NCBI GenBank assembly: GCA_033977485.1
Contig: CM066985.1
Location: 77,691,045 to 77,755,044 of the forward strand
Direction: 5' to 3'
Length of the DNA stretch: 64,000 nt
From: Hydrangea macrophylla
Taxonomy: Eukaryota; Streptophyta; Magnoliopsida; Cornales; Hydrangeaceae
Positions 43,588 through 55,200 of this stretch are shown in pieces; position 1 is the stretch's first letter; each line of letters begins with the position of its first letter. The translations under genes and the position numbers were made by a program. The notes beneath the pieces were generated by a model. The model was not told the DNA's origin, ran no database searches, and worked only from the letters and a program-made list of their open reading frames with translations.

Positions 43588-46219
43588 TGTAATAACCTGC
43601 AATTTTCTTGCATTGTCATATTTAAAATTATATATATTTTGTCTGCTTTTATTTTCAATCCTTATGTGAAAAATTTATTTCTTGACTAATCTCATTATTG
43701 AAATTTCTTTTGGGGTCAAAATGCGATTTTCATAAAATCTGGCAATACCTGTGTTAAATTTCAAATCTGTATTTCAAAACGGTGAAAATAATTTCTTTGG
43801 ATTCAATCAGTATTTTTATGAAACCAGAAAATCACTTCCTACGTTAAAATGAATTTTTTTGTATTTTTGTGATGAACACCGTGTCACGAAAATACCAGTT
43901 TAGGTTTAAAACTGTCCGCGCAGTGCTAAATTTTCACAGAATTTTGGGAGTGACTGATTGGACAAATTTCTTTATACTCATTTATTATTGCTGATGCTTT
44001 TCTTTAGGCCTTGTTTGGCAAATGCTTGTAGTATGTGTGTTGTCCTTATGCCATAAGCTAGAATTCCCAAACACACCTTGACCCACATCAACTCCACCTA
44101 CCCCTTGCAATTATCAGTGGAGCTTTATGTGTAGTGGATACACATCATTTTGCACATTCTTTGTAATTAATGGAAAAGTAATCTTTTGATTGTGCTTTGT
44201 TTGGCAATGAGTACCTTGCATGTGTAATTGTTAAGTTTATAGCTTAATTGCCAAACACCCACAAATTGACCCCTATATACTTGGCCCTTGGATCATCCGA
44301 GAGTGGTATAACTCCACTTATATGATGAAGAGTTAGTGGGTATCTACACATTATACACAATCCTATTAATCTACTAATAGTTTAGAAATTAGTGGTTAAT
44401 TATAAGATTTGTTAAACCAAAGTGGGTTATAAAGAAATCCTAAGAAATTCTTGGGCCCCAAGATCCTATAATTGCTGAGTTTATATATACACACTTACAA
44501 CACTCTCATACACACACTCTACACATTCTACAAATTGAAATAGAAAGAATTTTCAGAGAGAAAAGAGAAAGTTTGAGAGTTCAATTTGCTGAAAATTTCT
44601 AGAGAGAAGAGCTCCTCAATTTCCATAGCCAAGCTTGTATTGGATTTCTTGATTTGGTTATCTTTCTCAACAAATCTCTTTGCACTTAATCACAGTGAGT
44701 ATTACTAACTCACTCCAAATGTAACTCATTCCTTATTTACTGATTTAGGTAGTTAATTTTAACAGTAGCAGAATTTTGTTTTCAGATTTTTGTTAGGAAA
44801 ACGAATGAAATTTAAGGTTCTGCCCGCGTTGTCCCAAGCAAAACTCGATTCTGCACACTTTTCGTCTAATGCAATTTTCTCAGATTCTGCACCGTTTGGA
44901 CAGAAAACGAGGATTTCAGTAGCAGTTTTTAGAATGCTATTAGTTATGTTTAAAATGATTAAGGCAATGAATTACGAATTTTCAATCCCCGTACGCGTAT
45001 TATTTCTTTAATTCTGTGAATTCCTTTATGTTTAAAGTTTGATGACATTCATGTGGAGTCAGTTGTACATGCATGGTAAGTGTTGGTAGTGTGTAAAAGA
45101 GTAATGATAGTGTGGAAAAGAGTAATGATTGTGTGGAAAGAGTATGAGTTTGAGTTGTGGTTGTGGTTGTGGTTGTAGTTGTAATTGTGGCTGTGGTTAT
45201 GGTTGTGGTTGTGGATGTGATTGTGGTTGGAGTTGAAAAAGAGGATGAGGGTGTCTTTGAAATGCGAAGGTGGCAAAAATGGACACTCCCTGACGCCCAT
45301 GGAAGCGTTAAAGTGTGTGAAGCCGAACTTGGACACTCACTGGCACCCATGGAAGTGCTAAAGTGTGGCCTATAGACACTCCCTGAATGACTCGAGTCTG
45401 GATACCTGTGTGGGGGTTGCCCCGGTATTTGCATGGCGGTTAGGGTATTCAAAGTGTGAGGCATTGGACACTCCCTGGTACCCCGGACCAAAGTGTGAGG
45501 CAAACTGGACACTCCCTGGCGCCCCGTTGCTAAAGTGTGGCTATCTTAGTATTTCAAAGATACCAGGAGTAGGATAGAGGGTTGTTGGGTGTTGTCGAGA
45601 GAAAAGAGTCGGATAGATGAGATGGTGCATTGTTCTCATACACGGTCACATATGTGTGAAATTATCTTTTAAATAATGTTGTGGTTGTTTTCTAAAACGA
45701 GCTTTTTATCATAAATATAAACTTGTGGTATTTAAATGGAAATGGGAAAAAGGTAAATGAGTATGTTTTACATTCAGAGTTATGTTTTTAATACTCACCA
45801 GCTTCTTGAAGCTGACGGCGTTGATGCGTCCTGGACATTCGTGTTCAGGCTTTGCAGGTTATAATCAGGATGAACCATATGACTATGCTAATTGAGATCA
45901 ACTGCTGAGAAGAGAATTTACTTTTATATGCTTTATGTTTATGTGCTTTAAGATATGATTTGGTTTTGTAATAAGGATGACTGTAATAGACTTTAAGTTA
46001 TTGTTTTATTTTAAGGCGGTCTGTGCCTTAGTTAACCCCGTACCATAAGTTGTAATAAGTTAGAAAAATTTTTATGAGCCCTGTTTGCCCTACTCTGATT
46101 AATAGTTTTATGTTGTTAGAAGTTTTTGGGATGGAATCGATCCTTCAAACTGTCGCGACCTACGGGTCCATAAAGGAAATTAAACGCTTTCCATATTTAT
46201 GCTACGTCGGGGCGTGACA
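43588..46219 (+). repeat. 3' LTR of Gypsy-1
   Basis: 2632 bp, collinear with the 5' LTR at an offset of 7733, with only a handful of substitutions. Its TATA box would be at 44482-44489. Confidence 0.95.
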
Positions 46220-46224
46220 ACATT

Positions 46225-46790
46225 CAATATATATATTTCGAGATATGGGAAGTATTTATCTGATATGGAAGATTTCAAGATACAGCAGATTTTATCAGTT
46301 TATGGAAATAAACTGGTAATTTTTACCAGATAATGATTCATCAGATGATTCCTACCTTATCTAGGAGACCTCCATGGCCGCTCTAAATAAGCAGGCTGGC
46401 CAAGCTATCAAGGCACTCCGCGTCTCTTCGAAACAGCATCCCAATGCATTCTTAGCATTCTTTTTGTTTTCTTAGGCTTTCACAGTTTTTTTATATTACA
46501 TCCATTGTAATTTCTTTTCTTTTTAATTAAATAAAAGTCCATTTTATTTAATTTCTTTTCTTCATCACTTGCTAGACTTGTGCGCTTCAGCACTGTCTAG
46601 GGACCTTAGGTGAGGGTACTTTCCTACTCACCTTTCACAATCGCCTGTTAGATGTCAGATTTCCAAACCTTGTGTATCACTCACACAAGTGACTTAGGAA
46701 ATTTTGTTTTATTAGTTTGGGCCTACCTAACAAGGCTCTGGCACGCCCGAATAAATAAATTACATAGCAAATAGTGTTACATGTATACCA
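46225..46790 (+). repeat. part of an interrupted LTR-like sequence (right piece)
   Basis: It continues the piece before Gypsy-1. It has a TAAATAAG element (about 46385), AATAAA-type signals near 46530, and GGTGAG...CTCACC (46619-46642), which resembles the stem-loop of the other LTRs. It ends near ACGCCCGAATAAATAAATTACA. The boundaries are uncertain. Confidence 0.4.
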
Positions 46791-47500
46791 AGTGAAATTT
46801 CATTTAAAATTTTTATACAGCGCACATTTCCCTAATCAAGAATCTCAACTTTAAAAATCTTAACATATTGTCATTTTCACTATTTTTCCCAAAAAACAGT
46901 ACTTTGATTCTAGAATTCAAAGAAAAAGAGTCATAAAAATAAAGAATATTTATGACTACCCAAAAATGAAGTCATAAAAGTCTTGTTATTTATAACACTT
47001 TTCTAAATACTTATTATATATGACACTTTTCACAAACATGTCATAAAAAATCTTATTTTTTATGATAATTTTCAAAAAACTGTCATAAAAAATCTAATAT
47101 GATTCTTAATAAAATCTAAATTTGTGACACTAAAAGTAACTATCAAGTGTTAATAGTCCAATTTCAAAAAGTAATTTCTTAAAAACTAGTCTCTCAAAGG
47201 TTGATTTAAGTGAAATTTCACTTAATATTCATGTAAAGATTTAGTGAAATTTCACATAATATTCGTGTATGCCAAGTAAAATTTCACAAAATATTTTTGT
47301 ACAGAGGACCTTTCCCTAATCAAGAATCTTAACTTTAAAAATCTTAGCATATTGTCTTTTTTCACTATTTTTCCCAAAACAGTACTTACGTGTGATTCTA
47401 GAATTCAAAGAAAAAGAGTCATAAAAATAAAGAATATTTATGACTACCAAAAAATGAAGTCATAAAAGTCTTATTATTTATGACCATTTTCAAAAAACTG
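46778..47500. repeat. duplicated subterminal block of CACTA
   Basis: About 240 bp starting TATACCAAGTGAAATTTCA (46780) recurs from 47265. The shared part includes CCCTAATCAAGAATCT, a TTCTAGAATTCAAAG segment and a TAAAAATAAAGAATATTTATG segment. Dense TCATAAA and TTTATGAC words fill the spaces up to the right end. Confidence 0.75.
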
Positions 47501-47837
47501 TCATAAAAACTCTTATTATTTATGACAATTTTCAAAAAACTGTCATAAAAACTCTTATTATTTATGACCATCTTATTATTTATGACCATTTTCAAAAAAA
47601 CTATCATAAAAAATCTTATTATTTATGACCATTTTAAAAAAACTGTCATAAACAATCTTATTATTTATGACTAATAAAAAAATGGTCGTAAATAAAACAC
47701 CACTTACCAATCTTATGACTATATTTGCAAAAAGAGTCATATATGTTAGAAAAAAGTATTTGTTATGACTCTTTTTTTAAAATAGTCATTAGCCCAAAAT
47801 AAAAAAAAGGTCATAAAAAGGGTTTTTTCTTGTAGTG
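47501..47837. repeat. right subterminal repeats and TIR of CACTA
   Basis: Alternating TTATTTATGACCATTTTC and AAAAACTGTCATAAA words lead to the TIR at 47810-47837, which ends TTGTAGTG. Confidence 0.8.
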
Positions 47838-48003
47838 GGGGGAGCTTGTGTGTGTTTATATAAATATACACTCATATATATACACACATATATATAGTTA
47901 TGCACTCATACACACTCACACATACTCACATAGATTGAGGAGAAGAGAAAGGGAAGGAAAGACCAAAAGAAAGAAGTGGAAAGAAAGAGAAAGGAAGAAA
48001 GAA

Positions 48004-48055
<52 letters not shown>

Positions 48056-48112
48056 GACCATTAAAGCTCCAAGCTTCAAATACAACACCCAAACACCCCC
48101 TAGTCACCTAAG

Positions 48113-48129
48113 GTGAGTTCTAAACTCAC
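48113..48129 (+). promoter_or_regulatory. splice-donor stem-loop of LTR-C
   Basis: AAGGTGAGT, a 5-nt loop, then ACTCACTTGGTA, identical in design to 3135-3151. It follows a (GA)n tract of about 50 bp (48008-48052). Confidence 0.6.
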
Positions 48130-48256
48130 TTGGTAACATTTTATTGATGTTAGTACTTGTTCAGATGGAGATAAGAAGCATGTATCATGTTTTCCTATTT
48201 TATATATGCTGGACTGTCTTCATTATGAAGAAGACGAAGTCCCAATCGATTGGTAC

Positions 48257-51195
48257 TGTAACAACCTGCATTTCCATTTAATTTCTGGTATTTGCATTTG
48301 ACATATTTAAATTCAATTTGAATTTCCATGATTAATCTATATTGTTGATCTCATTTTTATTTACAATTCTTATATGTTAGATCTGATTTCTTGTTTTATT
48401 TCATGATTAAAATTCTTTTGGGATCAAATTATAATTTTTATAAAGTTAGTAATACCTGTGTGAATTTCAAAATCTGTATTTCAAAACGGTGGAAATAATA
48501 CCTTTTAATTCAAACTGTATTTTTATAAAACCAGAAAACCATTTCTTACGTTAAAATGAATTTTCTGTATTTTTGTGGTGATCACCGCGCCACGAAAATA
48601 CCAGTTCACTTCCAAAACTGTCCGCGCTGTGCTAAACTTCCACAGATTTTGGAAGTGATGTAAAACAAGGACATGACATTTGCTTTATTGCTATTTATGG
48701 CAAGTAATCATTGGATATGCCTTGTTTGGATATTGCAATTTTGTATGTGTATTCTTATGCCATAAGCTCTAATTCCCAAACACACTCAACTTGACCCCCT
48801 ACATACCTATGCTTGGCCCTTGGGAAATTGTTGAGTTAAACAATCTGCATATATGATTGATATATGTATATGTGCTGTGTTTTCTACATATTAAAAATTG
48901 TAAAATTAAAATCATTTGTTGAGCCTTTGAGAATCAACTTGGAGCCCAAGTTCCGCTCAAGCACTTGCTTATATAGCTCACACCTCTCTCTCCATTACAC
49001 ATTCTGCAATATACAAACACAGAGAGAGTTGGAGAGTTCTTTTTTTTTTCAAAAAGTTTTATAGAAAGAGATAGCACACCACCATAGCTTCAAGCTTGTA
49101 TTGGGTTTCTTGATTTAGTTATCTTTCTCAACAATCTCTCTGCTTTTAATCTCAGTGAGTATTATTAACTCACTATGAATGTAATTACATGCTTAATTTC
49201 TGTGTGTATAGCTTAGTATGTAAACCTCCATGAAAATTTTTACGTTGATATCCATGGTTTGAAAAATCAAGATTTTTCCAACCTTAATCTAAATCCGTTT
49301 TCAGAGATGAATATCAAAGTTTACGATATATAGAGTTTACGGTTTGAGTTTTGGAGCCCAATTGATTCATATGAAGAAGTATATAAGAAATCAAATTTTA
49401 ACATCTTTTAGCTTTTCATAAAATTCTTGAGTTATAGGTTGATTCATGTTAAATTGATAATGGATTCTTAATCATTGTGAAAAACCAAAAAGATTCATAT
49501 ATCATAAGGCCTAGTAACTTCCAGAATTGAAAATGGGTCAAAGGACACCTGAATTGCTGAAACAGAGCAGTTCTGATGAAGAAGACGAAGCCTCTGCTTC
49601 ATCTCGCGCCACGATCGCGCGAGCGAAGATCGCGCGAGCGGCCCGCGCGTGGTTTCAGGCAGACAGAAAGGTTTTATAAAATAAAATGAAAATAGGAAGG
49701 TCGCGCGAGAGACCTTTCGCGCGAGCGACCCGCGCGCACGAGGTGTCTGATTTCAGGCAGAAAGAAAAGGTTTTTATAATAAAACGAAAAAAAGGCAAGT
49801 CGCGCGAGCGGCCCGCGCGAGTGACCCGCGCGCGCGACTTCTGGCAGTTTCTAGTCTTTGTGTGTTTTCGTATAAGGGACTGTTTGGATAAATTTTAAAG
49901 CACTGTTAAGGTTTTGTTTGGGAATTCTATTAAATCAGAATGCTATTTGGTTATGATTGAACAATTAAAACAATGTATTATGACTTATTAATCCCCCTGC
50001 GTACATTGTTCCCTTAATTCAGCGTTTTGCTTTGTGTTTAAGTTCATGTCATTCATATGGGTCAGTGGTACATGCATGTGGGTGTCAGTCAGTGTGGAAA
50101 AGAGTAATGGTCAGTGTGGAAAGAGTTTGAGATTGAGATAGAGTTTGAGATTGAGATTGAGATTGAGATTGAGATAGTGGTTGTGGTTGTGGTTGTGGTT
50201 GTGGTTGAGGTTACGGCGAGGGTATCTTTGAAATGTGACGGTGGCAAATATGGACACTCCCTGACGCCCATGGAAGCGTTAAAGTGTGTGACGCCGAACT
50301 TGGACACTCTCTGGCACCAATGGTAGTGCTAAAGTGTGGCCTACGGACACTCCCTGATACCCGAGTCTGGATACTGCGTGAGGTTGCTCCGGTATTTGCA
50401 TGGCGGATTAGGTATTCAAAGTGTAAGGCAATGGACACTCCCTGGTACCCCGGACCAAAGTGTGAGGCAAACTGGACACTCCCTGGCGCCCCGTTGCTAA
50501 AGTGTGGCTATCTTAGTGTTTCAAAGATACTGGAGTGAGATAGTGGGTTGTTGTGTTTTGTCGAGAGAAAAGAGTCGGTAAGATGAGTGTGGTGCATTGT
50601 CTCATACACGATCATTTGTTTTAAATGAATGAACGACTTTTAAATATATTCCCTGTTATTTTTTTTATAATTGAATTCCTTCCATGATTAAACCATTGAT
50701 TTTACAAAACTTAAAAAGAGAAAATTTGTGAATGGGTATGTCTTATATTCAAAGTCATGTTTTTAATACTCACCAGCTTCTTGAAGCTGACGACGTTGAT
50801 GCGTCCTGGACATTCGTGTTCAGGCTTTTCAGGTTACAATCAGGAGGAATCTTATGACTATGCTATTTGAGAACGGCTGCTCTCGGATGAGAAAACTGTT
50901 TAATTATTATATGCTTTAAGCTTATATGTTTTAAGTTATGACTGATTTGTAATAAGGATGACTGTATTAGACTTTAAGTTATTGTTTTGTTTCAAGGTGG
51001 TCTGTGCCTTAGTTGACCCCGTATCATAAGATGTAATAAGTTAGAAAAATTTTATAAGCCTTGATTGCTCTGCTCTGATTATTATGTTTGTTGTTCGACG
51101 TTTGGGACAGAATCGATCCTTCAAACTGTCGCGACCTACGGGTCCATAAAGGAAATTAAACGCTTTCCTTATTTATGCTACGTCGGGGTGTGACA
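48257..51195 (+). repeat. 5' LTR of Gypsy-2
   Basis: TGTAACAACC...GGGGTGTGACA. Landmarks are TATATAG (48970-48976), the stem-loop (49155-49173), a CpG-dense TCGCGCGA block (49608-49842), GTTGTG and GGACACTCCCTGG repeats, and the 23-codon frame (50799-50870). Confidence 0.92.
49608..49842. repeat. CpG-dense TCGCGCGA palindrome block
   Basis: The 8-bp palindrome TCGCGCGA starts at 49615, 49630, 49701, 49717 and 49800: two pairs 15-16 bp apart, repeated at about 86 bp. GCCCGCGCG words lie between. The 3' LTR copy (58145-58420) has lost several CpGs to TpG/CpA. Gypsy-1 lacks the block. Confidence 0.85.
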
Positions 51196-51203
51196 GGATT
51201 TAG

Positions 51204-51217
51204 TGGTATCAGAGCCA
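51204..51217 (+). other. Gypsy-2 primer-binding site
   Basis: TGGTATCAGAGCCA, a perfect tRNA-Met PBS, 8 nt after the LTR. Confidence 0.9.
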
Positions 51218-51394
51218 GGTTATTATTTATCTCAAGATAGTTTAGCCAGGTTTGGGTTTACCAGTTTAGACCCGATTCCACGATCTGATAGCTTAAGTTT
51301 TACACACCCGATGATACGACAGGGAGGATAGACTCAGAACCCAAACGCCTAAGATTATCTCTTTCCTGACTTAAGTAGTACCTTTTTATCAGGT

Positions 51395-52021
51395 ATGGAT
51401 CCAGCTCATCCACTATATGTACCAGACGGATTTGGGGGACACTTTGTGACACCTGGGGCAGTGATCCCAGCCTTTCTTGACTTGTATCATGCGGCCGTTG
51501 AGCAGTTGGCCACAGCGACCGTAGTATCTGATTTATGGCACCAGGTTCATGTGGTAGACTTAGTTGACTTGACTCGTATCCGCCTAGAGCTTCGTTACTT
51601 TGCAGAGGCTCAGCGCTTGGTTTTGGTTGAGATTTTGAGGTTGGTCGGTAGCGATGCTTTCTATCTTCCCCTCGAGATCCAGATTGTGCACGCTCATTTG
51701 GCTCAGTTAGAGATGCCCCCACCAGTAGTTCCCATCGCCGAGGACGATGCTGGGGTTGTTCATGTGGTCCCAGTAGGTGGAGAGGATGTGGAGGATGGCA
51801 TAGGTCTAGGCGACTTAGCCGCTGACCTAGAGGCTGAGCTAGCACTTGAGCTAGTACTTGAGCTAGCCTTACCTGAGGAGATGGTAGTTGAGGCAGATGC
51901 CCCTGCGCCTGCTTCATCGTCGACCTCTCACAGTTATGACGGGGTTGGTCCATTCTTTGTGCAGCGATTTTGCCCAGTCGATTCGCTAGATCTCCTGATA
52001 GCTGCTTATGGAGACGATTGA
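51395..52021 (+). CDS. additional ORF between PBS and gag of Gypsy-2
   Basis: An uninterrupted 208-aa frame of unknown function in element sense. Residues 20-105 look helical and rich in Leu/Val/Ala (for example LELRYFAEAQRLVLVEILRL). Residues 112-165 are strongly acidic with an ELALELVLELAL run. Residues 168-178 are Ala/Ser-rich, and the tail ends LDLLIAAYGDD. There is no zinc knuckle, signal peptide or clear membrane span. Gypsy-1 has only about 580 bp of unrelated leader here against 1088 bp in Gypsy-2. The frame has no stop although gag-pol has three, which could be chance at this length. A 217-codon frame on the other strand (51300-51953) is less likely because it does not fit element sense. 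Confidence 0.5.
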   Translation: MDPAHPLYVPDGFGGHFVTPGAVIPAFLDLYHAAVEQLATATVVSDLWHQVHVVDLVDLTRIRLELRYFAEAQRLVLVEILRLVGSDAFYLPLEIQIVHAHLAQLEMPPPVVPIAEDDAGVVHVVPVGGEDVEDGIGLGDLAADLEAELALELVLELALPEEMVVEADAPAPASSSTSHSYDGVGPFFVQRFCPVDSLDLLIAAYGDD

Positions 52022-52283
52022 CTTTCTAGATATAGCCTTGTATACATTAACTACTTTTGACTATTCGCTCTATCTCTTTTTGCAAACTGTAATTACATGC
52101 ATTAGAGTGTAGGCAATGACCCATTTTTGTAACATTAACTCTTGCATGCGTCCTAACCCATACAGGTAGGGTAGGCATTGACTTGATCATACATGTTTTT
52201 TGTATCAACTTGACAAGAAGTTATATATATAATATACTCTTTTGGATATTGCCGTCATTTGAATTGCTTCATAGTACTGTTGC

Positions 52284-55200
52284 ATGCATGTTTCTCATTC
52301 TACTTTCACTATCATGCATAGAATGGCTGGAGGACTAAGGAGGAACAGGAATTTGATCGAGGGAGCACCTGAGGCTGCCGATCCCACGGGAATATTTGAA
52401 GCTTTCATCAGGCGTCTTGAAAGGGTTAGTAATCAGAATGAAAACCGACGAAACCGCCAAACTGGAGACAAATTGCTGGAGAGATTCCGTGCACTAAGGC
52501 CCGAGCAGTTTGCGGGTATCGCGGAACCCTGGAAAGCAGAACAGTGGTTAAGACAGATGGACCGCATGTTCGAAGCTGTCTAGTGCAACGAGATGGATAA
52601 GAGGAGGTTGGCTACGTTTCAATTGACCGATGCTGCCGCAGATTGGTGGGATTCGGTTATAGCTACTATTGGGAATGGAGCTGCAATGGGGATGACGTGG
52701 ACTGCGTTCAAGGGGAGATTTCTGGAAAAGTACTTCCCGGCTACGGAGAGGCATCGAAGAGAGAAGGAATTCATGGATCTGACGCAAGGAACCAAGTCGG
52801 TGCAAGAGTACACCACACAGTTCGAGAGACTGTCTCGGTTCGCTCCACACCTAGTTGATACTGAAGAGAAGAAGATCCGTAAGTATAACCAAGGGCTGAC
52901 ACCGCAGATTCGTCGCCTGACTCTCGGCCACTTAGATAAATCATTTGAAGGACTTGTTGGTTTGGCTACCGACCTGGAAGAGGATGCTCGAGTAAACCGA
53001 AAGCAATTTGAATTTTGGCCGCCTCAAAGGGGTAATTTTGGGAATAGACCACCAATGAATCGTACCCAAGGGCAGAAGAGGAATTTTTATGGGAGCAAGA
53101 AGACCCAGGCTATTACCTATCCGACTCAACCCCAGGTGGGAGAAGGGAGCAACGTTGGGAAATGTTTTAACTGTGGCAACCCTGGTCATTTGGCTCGAGA
53201 TTGCAAGGCACCAAGGCGTGCTGCTCAGCAAGGGATAGTCTGCTACAACTGTGGTGAACCAGGTCACATCAGCAGGTTCTGCACTGCTCCTAAGCAAGTG
53301 ACTTATGGTCAACAGGGTCAGACTCGCTTGAATGCTGTTATCCCTGATGCAGCAGGATATGATGGAATTGTGTACGAAGAAGGAGATTATGGAGAAGCTC
53401 AACCTGATCAGCAAGCAGTGGAAGGTACATTGACTCTGTTTAACTCTCATGTTAAAGTGTTATTTGATACGGGTGCTGCTCTTTCGTTCATATCTGTTAA
53501 TACTATTCGGAGATCGGGTATCTTACCTCATCGTTTAGAGAAAGCTTTGAAGGCTACATCACCATTAGGAGCTGCAGTCAGATTAGGACACGTGTGCAAG
53601 GATTGTCCCTTACGGATAGGAGACCGTGAGATCCCATCTAGGTTAATTGTCCTATCAATGATAGAGTTCGACATAATCCTAGGAATGGATTGGCTCTCTT
53701 AGAATCAAGTGAAGTTGGATTGTGCGAGGAAGAGAATTACATCCCCCGACAATGAGAATCAATCATTCGATTTTCAATGTAACCCTTCGGGAGATATGTT
53801 CCTCACAAGGTGTTTGGCTAACATCGAAGTCGTCAGTACAAAAATGACAGCGTCGTCTATACCTGTAGTTAAGGACTTCGAAGAAGTATTTCAAGACATT
53901 TCTGGTTTACCGCCCGAGAGAAGTATAGAGTTCTGTATTGAGCTTATACCGGGTACCGTACCAATTACCAAGGTTCCCTATAGAATGGCCCCCACCGAAC
54001 TATTGGAATTGAAGGAACAAGTTCAAGAGCTTGAGAACCTAGGTTTTGTACGTCCAAGTACATCGCCTTGGGGAGCACCGATGTTATTCGTGAAGAAGAA
54101 GGACGGAACGCTACGGTTATGTATCGACTACAGAGAATTGAACCGAGTGACTATCAAGAACAAGTATCCCTTACCTCGGATTGACGATTTGTTTGATCAA
54201 CTACAAGGAGCTACGACATTTTCCAAGATAGACCTAAGGTCGGGATATCATCAGTTGAGGGTACGGAAGGAAGATATACCTAAGACTGCGTTCAGAACCC
54301 GATATGGTCATTATGAATTTTTGGTGATGCCGTTTGGAATGACGAATGCCCCAGCAGTGTTTATGGATCTGATGAACAGAGTGTTCAAGCCTTATTTGGA
54401 TGAGTTTGTCATCGTCTTCATAGATGATATCTTGATCTATTCTAAGTCAGCAGAAGAACACGACCAACATCTACGGATTGCGATGCAGATGCTTAAGGAC
54501 CACCAGTTGTATGCCAAATTCAGTAAGTGTGAGTTCTGGTTGCAAGAAGTGAAATTTTTGGGACACAAGGTGTCATCTCAAGGAATTTCTGTGGATTCGT
54601 CCAAGACCGATGCTGTGTCCAACTGGGTTAGGCCAAGCAACCCTACAGAAGTTCGGAGTTTTCTTGGACTCGCAGGTTATTATCGGAGATTTGTTGAAGG
54701 ATTCTCCAAGATAGCAGCACCTTTGACTGGGTTAACGAAGAAGAATCTGAAGTTCGAGTGGACAGAGAAACATGAGCGCGCCTTTCTAGAGTTAAAAGAA
54801 AGACTCACAACCGCGCCAGTACTAGCTATACCCAAGCCTGATGAGAAGTTCACTATCTTTAGTGATGCATCGTATCAAGGATTGGGATGTGTACTTATGC
54901 AAGATGGTAGAGTTATCGCTTATGGATCCAGACAGCTGAAGCCGAATGAATTGAACTATCCCATTCATGATTTAGAATTGGCGGCAGTGGTATTTGCACT
55001 CAAGATTTAGAGACATTATCTCAACGGTGAGAAGTTTAATTTGTTCTCCGATCACAAGAGTTTGAAATATTTGTTCACACAAAAAGAGTTGAACATGAGG
55101 CAGCGCAGATGGATGGAGCTGATCAAAGATTACGACTTCACGTTAGAGTACCACCCGGGTAAAGCTAATGTGGTCGCCGATGCTTTGAGTCGACAGACTC

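Larger units (their letters stand above)
35855..46219 (+). mobile_element. Gypsy-1, intact Ty3/gypsy chromovirus (Del/Tekay-like)
   Basis: A 10,365-bp element with LTRs of equal length (2632 bp), a tRNA-Met PBS, one open gag-pol frame, a PPT and an exact duplication ACATT (35850-35854 and 46220-46224). Five LTR mismatches were seen by eye. All structures needed for mobility are present, so this is a candidate autonomous copy. Confidence 0.95.
14835..47837. mobile_element. CACTA (En/Spm-type) transposon enlarged by nested insertions
   Basis: The termini are CACTACAACAAAAAACCC at the left and, reading inward on the other strand, CACTACAAGAAAAAACCC at the right. The 28-bp inverted repeats show two mismatches. 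The 3-bp target duplication GGG fits the superfamily, though it lies in a G run and is weak evidence by itself. Both subterminal regions hold dense GTCATAA-type repeats in direct and inverted orientation. Removing the two large nested retrotransposons leaves about 6 kb. A ULP1-like protease remnant is present but no transposase was recognised, so this copy is probably non-autonomous. Confidence 0.85.

Noticed and set aside
51300..51953. 217-aa minus-strand frame opposite the extra ORF
   Set aside because: It is antisense to the element, overlaps the sense frame almost fully, and looks like a shadow of its codon pattern.
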